Notes under the pieces: model-generated
Database searches by the model: none
What the model was told of the DNA's origin: nothing
What the model saw: the letters and a program-made list of their open reading frames with translations, nothing else
Shown here: positions 15,372 to 26,501 of the stretch, one piece after another
Layout: every line of letters begins with the position of its first letter
Numbering within the stretch: position 1 is the stretch's first letter
Translations under genes and position numbers: made by a program
IMG/VR virus record: IMGVR_UViG_3300036770_001978
Span: 1-64,000 of that record
Reading direction: 5' to 3' (one strand)
Length of the DNA stretch: 64,000 nt
Source: a virus

Positions 15372-16049
15372 ATGTCCGACAAGACCTGCACCGACTGCGG
15401 CCAGTCCTTTCCACTTTCCAGAAACCACTTCCGCGTCAAGAAGGACGGGTCGTGGGATCCTCGCTGCGTCATGTGCCGCGCGAAGGTGAATCGCGGCAAG
15501 AAGTTGAAGCAGAAGAAGCGTGACATGGCGGCAATCGAGCATGGTGCCCTCGACGCTTTCGCGAAGGCTGCTGGCAGGGGAGGGGAGAACATCCCGCACT
15601 CCAGCGAACTGCTGGAGCGGCTGATGGAGTATTTCGGCGGGTCCAACGGGTTCGCCGCCATGATGGTCAAGCAGTATTTCGACGCCCCTCCCGGCGGCTC
15701 GCACCGCACCAAGTTGCTGGAGGGCATCGTCCGCCTTGTCACGAAGAACACCGAACTGGGCGGGGCGAAGAAGCCGCTGACTCAGTGGTCTGACGAGGAG
15801 TTGGAGTCCGAGTTGGATCAGCGTCTCAGCCGCATTGCCATGAGTATTGGTGGAGGGTTCCTCAATGTCGAAGTCACGCCGCAAACCCCCTCAGATTTCG
15901 CCGCTGCCGTCCGTCAAGCGATTGGGGTCGTTCCAGCAGAGCGAACTCAAGGAGATGCAGGCGGAGTTGGCGAGCCGCCGGATCGAGGCATTGCGGCTCT
16001 ACCAGCCGACGCCCAAGCAGGAGGAAGTCCACCAGTCCCGGTCGAGTGA
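15372..16049 (+). CDS. zinc-finger protein, candidate terminase small subunit
   Basis: A 225-residue protein. The N-terminus is a treble-clef-like zinc knuckle (CTDCGQSFPLSRNHF ... CVMC), then a Lys-rich segment, a helical core (residues 55-155) and a disordered Ala/Pro tail. It lies immediately before the large terminase, the usual place for the small subunit, and its size fits. The last 185 bases overlap the terminase gene in another frame, which is unusual; the tail may be dispensable. Confidence 0.6.
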   Translation: MSDKTCTDCGQSFPLSRNHFRVKKDGSWDPRCVMCRAKVNRGKKLKQKKRDMAAIEHGALDAFAKAAGRGGENIPHSSELLERLMEYFGGSNGFAAMMVKQYFDAPPGGSHRTKLLEGIVRLVTKNTELGGAKKPLTQWSDEELESELDQRLSRIAMSIGGGFLNVEVTPQTPSDFAAAVRQAIGVVPAERTQGDAGGVGEPPDRGIAALPADAQAGGSPPVPVE

Positions 16050-17571
16050 GATGCTGGTGCTAGGCGGTAACCGCTCCGGCAAGTCGCTCTGCACCTTCGT
16101 GGAGGACGCCCGTGCTGTCTGCGGGAAAGACCCGCACGGGAAGTATCCCGAGAAGGACGGCATCCTCGCCATCGTCGGCAAGGACTGGAAGCACATCGGC
16201 CTTGTGGTCTACCCCATGCTGTTCATGGCTGGGGCGTTCAAGATCATCAAGGACGAGAAGACGGGCGAGTGGCGTGCCTACAACCCGGCGACCGACTCTG
16301 CCCGTGAGCGTGAGGCCAAGCCCGCCCCGCCACTGATCCCGCCTCGCATGGTGGCGAAGAAGTCGTGGATTCTGAAGTCCGCTCGCTACATCCAGTCCTG
16401 CACGCTGACCAACGGCTGGCAAATCTACTTCTTCTCGTCGGAAGGAGAGCCCCCACAGGGCTGGCAGGCAAACAGGGTCCACATCGACGAAGACGTAAAC
16501 AACGGCGATGCGTGGGTTCCGGAAATGCAGGCCCGCCTCTCTGACCGTCGCGGTGTATTTGCGTGGTCGGCTATGCCGCACAGCAAGAACGACTCGCTCC
16601 AGTCGCTTGCGGAGCGGGCCGACAAGTTGGCGGAGGAGGGCGTCGAGAATCCGACCATCGTCAAGTTCCAACTCAGATTCCTGGACAACCCGCACATCCC
16701 GGACGACGAGAAGCGGAAGCGTATCGAAGGCTGGGCGGCGCTGGGCGACGACGTGCTGCGGATGCGCAGTGAGGGCGAGTTCATCAGCGACTCGATCCTC
16801 TGCTACCCGACGTTCGCCATGCACGTTCACGGCTACGACCGGACGGAACTGGAGAACCTGACCGTCCCAAACGATTGGTGCCGGTACGCCGCCATCGACC
16901 CTGGTCACGCCGTCACGTCGGTGCTATTCGCCGCCGTGCCGCCCGACGAGTCGATGATGCTGATCTACGACCAACTCTACATCCGCAACTGCAACGCCAT
17001 CGTCTTTGGCGAGAAGATGCGGGAGAAGTGTCAGGGCCAGAACTTCTACGCCTTCATCATCGACATGCACGGCGGTCGGCTCCGCGAGATCGGCTCCGGT
17101 CGCCTGCCGGTGGAACTGTACACCGAGCAACTCAAGGCGCAGGGGGTGGCCAGCGAGACGACGGGGCACAGTTTTCTGGCGGGGTGCGACGACGTGCAGG
17201 CCCGTATGTCGGCCGTCCGGAACTACCTCCACATCCGCCCTGACGGCAGGCCCATGCTGCGGGTGCTGCGGAACGCCGTCCCCGACCTGGAGCGGGAACT
17301 CAAGCGGTACAAGCACAAGACCCAGTTGGTTGGCGGCACCTACGTCGTGACGGACCAGCCGAACACACGGGGGGAAGTCCACGCCTGCCAGTGCTTGGAG
17401 TACCTCTGTGCCTATCGACCTCGCTGGCACAAGCCTAAAGTCGATGTCGGTCCCGATCCCTGGTACGTCGATTGGGTGCGGAAACGCAAGAAGCGTCTCG
17501 CAGCCGAGTCCGACGAGTTCATCTTCTTAGGCCCACAGTCAGGAGCGAAGTATGGAAGCCGAATCCTTTAG
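15865..17571 (+). CDS. terL: terminase large subunit
   Basis: A 568-residue motor that packages DNA into the prohead. ATPase domain: Walker A GGNRSGKS at residues 67-74, Walker B VHIDED near residue 207. Nuclease domain: first Asp in AAIDPGHA near 345, then FIIDMHGG near 397, typical of the RNase H-like fold. ATG 15865 is preferred, with TGGAGGG upstream, over a TTG 18 bases earlier. Next to the candidate small subunit and portal. Confidence 0.95.
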   Translation: MSKSRRKPPQISPLPSVKRLGSFQQSELKEMQAELASRRIEALRLYQPTPKQEEVHQSRSSEMLVLGGNRSGKSLCTFVEDARAVCGKDPHGKYPEKDGILAIVGKDWKHIGLVVYPMLFMAGAFKIIKDEKTGEWRAYNPATDSAREREAKPAPPLIPPRMVAKKSWILKSARYIQSCTLTNGWQIYFFSSEGEPPQGWQANRVHIDEDVNNGDAWVPEMQARLSDRRGVFAWSAMPHSKNDSLQSLAERADKLAEEGVENPTIVKFQLRFLDNPHIPDDEKRKRIEGWAALGDDVLRMRSEGEFISDSILCYPTFAMHVHGYDRTELENLTVPNDWCRYAAIDPGHAVTSVLFAAVPPDESMMLIYDQLYIRNCNAIVFGEKMREKCQGQNFYAFIIDMHGGRLREIGSGRLPVELYTEQLKAQGVASETTGHSFLAGCDDVQARMSAVRNYLHIRPDGRPMLRVLRNAVPDLERELKRYKHKTQLVGGTYVVTDQPNTRGEVHACQCLEYLCAYRPRWHKPKVDVGPDPWYVDWVRKRKKRLAAESDEFIFLGPQSGAKYGSRIL

Positions 17572-17891
17572 CCCGCCGCAGGTCCGCGTTGGGGACAGCG
17601 TGTACTGGTATCACGACCCGCTGAACTGCAACGAGCCGACGCTCGGCTGGATCGTGGAGCGGCCCGGCGTCATGACGGTCAGCGTCCTCACCTTCTCCCC
17701 GAACACGGGCTTCCTGGAGCGTCCGTCCGTGCGGCACAAGGACGATCCCGGCTTGCAGGAGCACTCCGAGTGGCGGCAGTGGGGCTGCTGGGACTTCACG
17801 CCGCAGTCTGCACAGATGCGAAAGATGGATGGCCTCGTGGCTCAGATCGCCAGCCTGACGGAACAGGTTGCCCTTGCAAGGAAGCAAAACG

Positions 17892-17911
<20 letters not shown>
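17552..17911 (+). CDS. hypothetical protein between terminase and portal
   Basis: A 119-residue protein overlapping the terminase end by 20 bases and the portal start by 20 bases. Middle strands (VRVGDSVYWYHDP ... GWIVERPGVMTVSVLTF) suggest a small beta-barrel, and the C-terminus (MDGLVAQIASLTEQVALARK) a coiled coil. No family recognised. Tight packing suggests a packaging or head-assembly accessory role. Confidence 0.65.
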
Positions 17912-19916
<2,005 letters not shown>

Positions 19917-19939
19917 CAGGACAAGAACTTATAGACGCC

Positions 19940-20494
19940 ATGAAGACCGACATCACACTGCCGCCCGAAATTGCCTCCGCTGGCTGGGAGGTGCAATCGC
20001 ACTACCTCCGTCTCATCGAGGACGGGCAGACGGAGCGGTTTGCTGCCATGTGTGCCCTGCGTCAGCCTCCCGGTACAAGAGGCAGCGACCGGGCGTTCAT
20101 GCAGGGTCGCTATGGTGGCGAGTGGCTCAACAACATTCCCCGCAAGCAGGCGGACTGGCTGATTGGGCAAGCCCGCGACGCCGGGATCAACACCACCGGC
20201 AAGTTCTACATGGGCGGCATCGCTGACAAGCGGGGCCACCTCGACCCGGAGGCGTGGGTGGACTCGACCGGCGACATTCTGCGGGTCGCCAAGAAGCGTG
20301 ACCTGGAAGTTCACGGCATCGTGGACTACGTGCCGCCGGAGAAGGGTCCGCCGAAGGAAGTGGACATCAACCCCCGCATCCTTCGTGAGCATGTCCGCGA
20401 GGAGATGAAGAACAACCCGAAACTCAAGCGTGGCGAGGCCATCGAGAAGGTGAAGGACCGCATCGTGCCTCACTGGAAAAGGAAGAAGAAGTAA
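19940..20494 (+). CDS. conserved phage protein near portal (SDRAFM type)
   Basis: A 184-residue protein. The block GSDRAFMQGRYGGEWLNN ... DAGINTTGKFYMGGIADKRG, followed by DPEAWVDS and DLEVHGIVDY, is a family I recognise from many phages close to portal genes, without a known function. The basic C-terminus (VKDRIVPHWKRKKK) may bind nucleic acid. Its TAA shares a base with the next ATG. Confidence 0.75.
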   Translation: MKTDITLPPEIASAGWEVQSHYLRLIEDGQTERFAAMCALRQPPGTRGSDRAFMQGRYGGEWLNNIPRKQADWLIGQARDAGINTTGKFYMGGIADKRGHLDPEAWVDSTGDILRVAKKRDLEVHGIVDYVPPEKGPPKEVDINPRILREHVREEMKNNPKLKRGEAIEKVKDRIVPHWKRKKK

Positions 20495-20823
20495 TGCCGA
20501 ACAAGATCGAGCGACTCAACTCCGTGACGGGCACGTTCGTCGCCACGAACAGTGCCAGCACCAGCCCCAAGATTCCGTTCGCTGCGGCGGGTGGTGGCGT
20601 GCTCATCGTGGACGCCGTGTCCAGTGCCACGACGATTACGTGGCACGTCGCATTCGGTCCGGAACTGACGCCCGTCCCGCTCAATGCGGACGGCTCGGGT
20701 GTGACCACGACCATTGCGACCAACAACGCCTACACGCTGCCGGATGCCCTGTTTGCGGCTCCGTTCATCGTGGCGGTGACGAACGCTGGCACGGCGACGT
20801 TCCGCGTGAGCGTGAAGGGCTGA
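20494..20823 (+). CDS. putative small beta-rich virion protein
   Basis: A 109-residue protein of mostly beta-strands rich in Thr, Ala and Val (GGGVLIVDAVSSATTITWHV), similar in character to decoration or connector-associated proteins. No catalytic motif. Coupled to the preceding gene by a one-base overlap and followed by the adaptor-like gene. Confidence 0.6.
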   Translation: MPNKIERLNSVTGTFVATNSASTSPKIPFAAAGGGVLIVDAVSSATTITWHVAFGPELTPVPLNADGSGVTTTIATNNAYTLPDALFAAPFIVAVTNAGTATFRVSVKG

Positions 20824-20848
20824 TTATCCGGTCACGCAGGGGGCGTCG

Positions 20849-21733
20849 ATGTACTACTGCGGGCAGGACATTCTAGAATACCTGATGAACTCCGTTGGCG
20901 GCGGGGCTCAGGACAGCGAGCATCGCCTGCTGCGAGCCGCTGCACACCACGCCCACCGCGACGTGACGCACGCCCGCGACTGGAACTGGCACGTCACGAC
21001 GGCCACCCTGACCACGCCCGACGCAGGCGGCGGTCCCGGATTCACCTACACGCTGCCCGCCAACGTGCGGAACGTGGACTCCATCATTCCGCCCGTGACG
21101 AGTCCGTCGTCGGTGAAGTACGTCACGCCGATGGAGTGGGAGCGGCTGAACGTCGTGCTGCCGGAACTCAACTCGCCCATCCTGTGGACTGTCGTCAAGC
21201 ATCCGACGCTCTACGACCGCTGGGCCTTGAAGGTCGTGGGCGACCCGGACATCACGCAAACGCTGACCTACACCTACCGGCGGAAGCCCGCCCCCTTGCG
21301 GTACATGGGATACGAGGCGGCGAGCCGCAATGGGTCGCTGTCCACGACTGGGTTGGTGAAGCGATACGGCACGGCCACCGCCTTTCCGGAGGGGCCAGCG
21401 GGGATCAACCCGTTTACCGCCGAAGAGATCATCGGGGTCGCCGGAAGTCTGGTGGGCACGCCTCCAGCCAGTGCCAAGACCGTCGTGTCGGATTACCTCG
21501 ATGTGAGCGACACCATGTTCACTGCCGTCCTGTCTGGCGCTGAGGTGTGGGTCGCCAAGATGCTGGGCAAGAACGTCGAGGGGTCGCTGACCGTCTACGC
21601 CCGCGACCTGCGGATGGCGTTTGAGGCGGATGTTGTGGCGCCCGTCAGCGGCACTCGTCCAGACGGCATCGTCGTGAGCGGCCCGCGTTCGCTCGGGTAC
21701 TACTCGCCCTCTGGTGCAGACACGGGGGTGTAG
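20849..21733 (+). CDS. head-to-tail adaptor (tail tubular A-like)
   Basis: A 294-residue protein placed between portal and nozzle, where T7-like gp11 lies. Residues 1-60 are helical (ILEYLMNSVGGGAQDSEHRL, AHRDVTHARDWNWH), the usual adaptor helix bundle, followed by beta-rich segments (FTYTLPANVRNVDSI, WALKVVGDPDITQTLTYTYR). The call rests on order and layout rather than a diagnostic motif. Confidence 0.65.
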   Translation: MYYCGQDILEYLMNSVGGGAQDSEHRLLRAAAHHAHRDVTHARDWNWHVTTATLTTPDAGGGPGFTYTLPANVRNVDSIIPPVTSPSSVKYVTPMEWERLNVVLPELNSPILWTVVKHPTLYDRWALKVVGDPDITQTLTYTYRRKPAPLRYMGYEAASRNGSLSTTGLVKRYGTATAFPEGPAGINPFTAEEIIGVAGSLVGTPPASAKTVVSDYLDVSDTMFTAVLSGAEVWVAKMLGKNVEGSLTVYARDLRMAFEADVVAPVSGTRPDGIVVSGPRSLGYYSPSGADTGV

Positions 21734-21735
21734 TC

Positions 21736-22104
21736 ATGGCGGACGCAATGTGGGCAGGGCTGGTCACCAACGCCAGCCCGTATGCCATCCCTGCTGGCGC
21801 TGCCGTCGAGCAGACCAATATCGTCACGTCCACGCCGGGCCAACTCACCAGTCGCGGCGGCATGCGGCCAGTGTCGTTCACGGGCGCGGCCCCAGAGATC
21901 CGGGACTGCTACCCGTACGTGTTTGCGAACATCGCCAAACTGATTGTCCTCGACGCTGCCGGTCAAGTGCAGGCGTTGACCTCGCCCGCGTACGGCACCG
22001 CCCTGTCGAGTCCCATTGACCCCGTGCTGTCGCCGTCCTCTGGGGAGGTGCAGAGCAGTTACACGGGCACGTTCTATGACCACGCAGGGGAGCCGCCCTC
22101 GTGA
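21736..22104 (+). CDS. nozzle-associated N-terminal domain protein
   Basis: A 122-residue protein with SPYAIPAGAAVEQTNIVTST ... GQLTSRGGMRPVSF, a pattern common at the start of tail tubular B/nozzle proteins, but here encoded as its own gene. The next gene overlaps its stop by 4 bases and carries the propeller. An ancestral gene may have been split. Confident as a gene; the role is inferred. Confidence 0.65.
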   Translation: MADAMWAGLVTNASPYAIPAGAAVEQTNIVTSTPGQLTSRGGMRPVSFTGAAPEIRDCYPYVFANIAKLIVLDAAGQVQALTSPAYGTALSSPIDPVLSPSSGEVQSSYTGTFYDHAGEPPS

Positions 22105-25064
22105 CCGTCATCGCTTCTGGCTTCAATTCGGCATACCCGATCTCGTGCGCGCAGGGCCGCTACGGCGAGATGATTATCGCACAGGGCTTCGGCGTCCAGC
22201 CCAAGCGATGGTCTGGTGCGGGCACGGCTACGAACGCTGGCATCGTGGCTCCCGCCAACGCGCCGACGATCACACTGAACACCACGAAGCGGTACTACGT
22301 CGCCCGAGCCGACGTTCACAAGCCCGGTGCCGTGTACAACGCCGCCCCGTCCGTGACGTTCACCGCCCCAACGTCACCTCCGACTGGCTATCGTGCAGCA
22401 AAGGCTCAGTCCTATCTGAACCAGTCGGTCGTGAGCGAACTGGTGGTGACGGACGGCGGCAAGCACTACCCGGCTCCGCCGCCCATTGTCCTCAGTGCCA
22501 CGCACGGGACGGGGGCAGTGCTGACGCCGGTCATGGACGGCACGCCCCCTGCCGCCGATTCGATCACGCACTACGAGATTCTTCAGGGACCGCCGTTCGA
22601 CGACGAGACGGACTACCTGCCCAACCAGCGTACGGTCTACGACACATGGGGCGCCGTAGACATCCCGCTCAACAACGGCTCCGGCACCGTCCCGCGCACG
22701 GTATGGGTGTACCACAATGCCTGCGGTCTGGGGCCGAGCAACCTCGCCAGTTACTACCAGATCACCACTAGCCTGCCGTACACCGTCAGTGGCGCAACTG
22801 GCTCTGGTGCGATTGCTCGGGTCAACTTCTACGGCCAGCGCATCCTGTCCACTGAATGCACGAACAACGTGTCGTTCGTGTTCTACGCCGAGTCGTGTTT
22901 CGTGCGGTCGGTGACGGCCAAGTCGGTCGGGTCCGGGTACGACCCGAATGCGGCGGTCACGATCACCATTCCCGGCGGGGCGACCCTCGACACGACTACT
23001 GGCAACATGACCACGACGGTCCCGGCCAGCAAGTCGATCATCATCGAGGGATACCCGCCGGGCCACGCCAACAACACCTCGACGCCCCGCTTTGCCGTCA
23101 AGTCGATCACGATCACCAATGGCGGCAGCGGCTACGTCGTGGCCCCCGAGATCAAGATCACCTCGTCCTCCGGGTTCGGAGCGTACGCGACCTGCAAGGT
23201 CACCAACGGAGCCATTACGTCGGTGACGCTGGAGTCGGGCGGCGGTGGCTACAAACTCCCGCCAGCGGTCACGGCTGTCTCTGGCGGTGCGGAGGCGTTT
23301 GCCGTTGCCCGTCCGCACCTGCGTGGCAAGTACCAGTGCTACTACCGCTACGTGGACAACACGCCAGCCGCCAGCGGCGGGCCGATCCCCAGCAATCTGT
23401 CTCCTGTCTTGGAGGTGGACGCAGGCGAAGGCGCTCAGTCGATGGCCTGGACAGTGCCCACGCCAAACAACACGGACGGCCGCACGCTCACAGTAGAGTT
23501 GTGGCGGACGACGGGCGACCAAGCCCTCATGCTCTATCGGGTCGGCACCGAAGCCACGCTCACCGATGACCTGACGGATGAGGAGGTTCGGAACCCGGAT
23601 CGCGTCGGGTACGCCGCCATGCCCATCGTGCTGCCGAACGGCGACCTCAATGCGATGCGGTTCACGCCGCCTCCGAACGACAAGGCGACCGTCGTGCGAT
23701 ACCAGGACCGCTTCTGGTACGGCGTGGACACCAGCGGGTCCGAGCCGAACTCGATCTACTTCTCGGAGGTTGACGAGCCTGAGAGCGTTCCGGACATCAA
23801 CGAACTCGTGCTCCAGCAGAACGCTCGGGACAGTGACGCCATTACGGCCCTGATCCCATTCGGCGGCTCCATGCTCATCATGCAGTCGCGGCACGCCTAC
23901 TCGCTTTCGTACAGCAAGCAACCGCTGCGGGACGCCGACGTGTCACCGATTGCCAACAGGGGATGCTCCGGCCAGCGGTGCTGGGACATTCATGCGGGCG
24001 TCTGCTATGTGCTGGATCAGTACGGCGTCTACTCGATCTCCCCGCAGGGAGAGTTCAAGGACTTGTCCGCTCCCATCGACGACATCTTCCGGACGCAGGT
24101 GGATTGGGCGCAGGGACGAAAGGCATGGAACTTCGTCCTGGTGGATGCGGTCCGCAAGGTCGTACGGGTGTTCGTGGCATTCAAGGCCGACGTATCGGCG
24201 GGGTATCCGACCCGTGCCCTGTGCTACTCCATCGACACTAATACGTGGTGGATGGAGCGGTATCCGCAGCGGATCTCGGCTGGCACGACAGTCCCGATGT
24301 CGAATGGCGAGTATCGCTGCGTGTACGGCGCATCGAGCGGTGCCTACATGCTCGACGAAGGTCGCCTCGACGCAGCGGTCGGGGCCATCTCCACCGTGAC
24401 CATCACGAACAAGGGCGCTGGCTATCGCACGCCTCCGACCGTGACCGTCTCTGGTGGCGTGGGAGCAGAACTCCAGGCTGCGATCAACGCCGAAGGGCAG
24501 GTCAGCGGCATCTGGATTCTGCATCAGGGTCACGGGTACTCCAGCGGAACGGTGACTATCTCGGCCCCCGATGATCCGAACTGCGCCGCCCCCGTCCAGG
24601 CGACGGCCACGTTCACCGCCGTCACTGGCTCCATGTTCCCGGTGTACCGCTACAAGACTGGCAACCGGGCGTTCCCAACAGACATGACGGCAAAGGGTGG
24701 CGGCTCCGTGCAGCCGCGCGATGTCAGCCTGACCTACAAGCCGCAGTCCGCGAAGTGCGACATCGCTGCCCGCCTCTACTACAACAACTCGCCGCACGCT
24801 CGCCCCAACGTCGCCAACCGCAATCGCGGCGTCGGCTTCACGGCCAGCACCGTCGATGGGGCATGCCGCCTGGACATGGCGGCTCAGACGACGCGGACGG
24901 GGTACGACAGCGGCGTGGCGAAGGCGGCGTTTGCCAGCCGCAGCATGGACGACATCCAGTCCTCTGATCGCCATGTGGCCGTCGAACTGATCGGTGCCCG
25001 CAAGAACGCCGATCCCGTCATTGTCTACGCCCTCGACGTGTACGGCACAGGCTCCGGAGGGTAG
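22101..25064 (+). CDS. tail nozzle protein (tail tubular B-like)
   Basis: A 987-residue protein starting with GTG overlapping the previous stop. Residues about 530-750 have the layout of a T7 gp12-type nozzle: RFWYGVDTSG, SIYFSEVDEPESVPD, GGSMLIMQSRHAYSLSYS and WNFVLVDAVRKVVRVF. Several copies of a Gly-Tyr motif (GGSGYVVAPEIKI, GGGGYKLPPAVTA, GAGYRTPPTVTVSGG, GHGYSSGTVTISA) form inserted beta-rich repeats that may bind carbohydrate or decorate the tail. Confidence 0.75.
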   Translation: MTVIASGFNSAYPISCAQGRYGEMIIAQGFGVQPKRWSGAGTATNAGIVAPANAPTITLNTTKRYYVARADVHKPGAVYNAAPSVTFTAPTSPPTGYRAAKAQSYLNQSVVSELVVTDGGKHYPAPPPIVLSATHGTGAVLTPVMDGTPPAADSITHYEILQGPPFDDETDYLPNQRTVYDTWGAVDIPLNNGSGTVPRTVWVYHNACGLGPSNLASYYQITTSLPYTVSGATGSGAIARVNFYGQRILSTECTNNVSFVFYAESCFVRSVTAKSVGSGYDPNAAVTITIPGGATLDTTTGNMTTTVPASKSIIIEGYPPGHANNTSTPRFAVKSITITNGGSGYVVAPEIKITSSSGFGAYATCKVTNGAITSVTLESGGGGYKLPPAVTAVSGGAEAFAVARPHLRGKYQCYYRYVDNTPAASGGPIPSNLSPVLEVDAGEGAQSMAWTVPTPNNTDGRTLTVELWRTTGDQALMLYRVGTEATLTDDLTDEEVRNPDRVGYAAMPIVLPNGDLNAMRFTPPPNDKATVVRYQDRFWYGVDTSGSEPNSIYFSEVDEPESVPDINELVLQQNARDSDAITALIPFGGSMLIMQSRHAYSLSYSKQPLRDADVSPIANRGCSGQRCWDIHAGVCYVLDQYGVYSISPQGEFKDLSAPIDDIFRTQVDWAQGRKAWNFVLVDAVRKVVRVFVAFKADVSAGYPTRALCYSIDTNTWWMERYPQRISAGTTVPMSNGEYRCVYGASSGAYMLDEGRLDAAVGAISTVTITNKGAGYRTPPTVTVSGGVGAELQAAINAEGQVSGIWILHQGHGYSSGTVTISAPDDPNCAAPVQATATFTAVTGSMFPVYRYKTGNRAFPTDMTAKGGGSVQPRDVSLTYKPQSAKCDIAARLYYNNSPHARPNVANRNRGVGFTASTVDGACRLDMAAQTTRTGYDSGVAKAAFASRSMDDIQSSDRHVAVELIGARKNADPVIVYALDVYGTGSGG

Positions 25065-25068
25065 CCGC

Positions 25069-26499
25069 ATGGCCGGATTCAGCGAACAGCGGCAGCAGTT
25101 GCGGAAGGCGCTCGTGTCGGCCGGGCTGTCGCCTGACGCCGCCACGCAGATTGCCAGCATCTTGGGCAACAGCGCTCAGGAGATGCGGCACGCCGGTCCG
25201 GTGGAGATCGACAGCACGCCCGCCGACCTGCGGATGGTGACGCCCGAGAAGCGGCGTTTGCGATTCCCGAATCTCGACTTTCGCCCTGCCGACCCCGACC
25301 ACCGGCAGCAGCGGACGGCCTCGTCCGAGCAGCGTCCAGAGAAAGAGCCCGAGCCGAACGTGGTTCCGATTGTGGTCCCGCAGCAGACGAACGCCCAGTT
25401 TCGGGTCGCTCCCGGCTCGATGACGGACGTGGCTGGCAATGGTCAGGCCGCACAAGTCAACGTCCGCAACGTCGTTGCCGCCCAACCGGCCAACGGCCTG
25501 CCGCTGGCGATGCTCGATCAGCAGGCCAACCAATTCGTCGGCAAGGCTCCCCGAGCGCAGGTCGGGAACAACGACGGCACGGCTCGCCTCGACATCCAGG
25601 AGACGGGACGGGAGGTGCTGTGGAACCTCCAGATGCTCAACCGCTCCGAGTACGACGTGGTGACGAAGGTCGAGTTCATCGACGGCAAGGGGCTGGAGAT
25701 CACCTACGAGCGGATCAAGGCGTGGGACCAGCAGAAAGAGCGGGTCGATACGATTCCCGTCATGCCGCAGACCGTCGTGACCGAGATCGTTGAAGACAAG
25801 AAGGGGCTGCGTGGCCGGAGGCGGATCATTCCGGTCTTCTCCTCTCGGGGCGACAGCAACACCTACTTCAACACCTACCGCATAGGCACCTTCACTGGGG
25901 GCTGGCAGAGTGGCACTACCAAGTCCATCACGCAGGTGTGGCCGACATCGGAACTGGCCGTCGATGTAATGAATCTGACGCAGGAGATTGCGGACACGGA
26001 CGGCGAGAAGTACGTCCTGTTCGCGCCCCGCACGAAGGATGAGGTCACGCCCCCGCCAGCCAACCCACAAGACCCTACCGCACAGGACACACTGCGAGAC
26101 GACCCGCATCCGATTGTCTCGCAGCCCCCTGCCTACAACGTCAACGGCGAATTGATCGAGGGCGACCCGGACGGCGTTCGCGAACCGGAGGTGACGTACT
26201 ACGCCATCGAGATTCAGCCTGCCACTGAATGCACGGCGTTCACGTCGCTCAACGGCCAGACCGTAGATGAACTCACGGGATACGACGCCACTGCCCCATC
26301 CGCGCTGTCGTACTCCACGTCCGCAGAATCCGGGACGCCGTGCCTCAAGTGGCGGTCGTATCTGGTCACCGTGCTGACAGACGTGGCACTGACGGCCTAC
26401 GGCCTGGAGTTCTCGCGCAAGAACCTGTACGTGCTGGCGGAGGGCGATCCGGCCGAGAATCTCATCATTCCGATTGCCGACTGCCCGACTGGGAGTTGA
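25069..26499 (+). CDS. putative tail-associated virion protein
   Basis: A 476-residue protein; ATG 25069 directly follows the nozzle stop. An N-terminal helical region (EQRQQLRKALVSAGLSPDAA) leads into a disordered linker, then a beta-rich core (YDVVTKVEFIDGKGLEITYE, RRRIIPVFSSRGD). No family recognised. Its place after the nozzle suggests a tail or fibre-base component. Confidence 0.6.
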   Translation: MAGFSEQRQQLRKALVSAGLSPDAATQIASILGNSAQEMRHAGPVEIDSTPADLRMVTPEKRRLRFPNLDFRPADPDHRQQRTASSEQRPEKEPEPNVVPIVVPQQTNAQFRVAPGSMTDVAGNGQAAQVNVRNVVAAQPANGLPLAMLDQQANQFVGKAPRAQVGNNDGTARLDIQETGREVLWNLQMLNRSEYDVVTKVEFIDGKGLEITYERIKAWDQQKERVDTIPVMPQTVVTEIVEDKKGLRGRRRIIPVFSSRGDSNTYFNTYRIGTFTGGWQSGTTKSITQVWPTSELAVDVMNLTQEIADTDGEKYVLFAPRTKDEVTPPPANPQDPTAQDTLRDDPHPIVSQPPAYNVNGELIEGDPDGVREPEVTYYAIEIQPATECTAFTSLNGQTVDELTGYDATAPSALSYSTSAESGTPCLKWRSYLVTVLTDVALTAYGLEFSRKNLYVLAEGDPAENLIIPIADCPTGS

Positions 26500-26501
26500 C
26501 G

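Noticed and set aside
22374-23921. 515-codon minus-strand frame inside the nozzle gene
   Set aside because: Arg/His/Val-rich shadow without motifs or an upstream ribosome-binding site.
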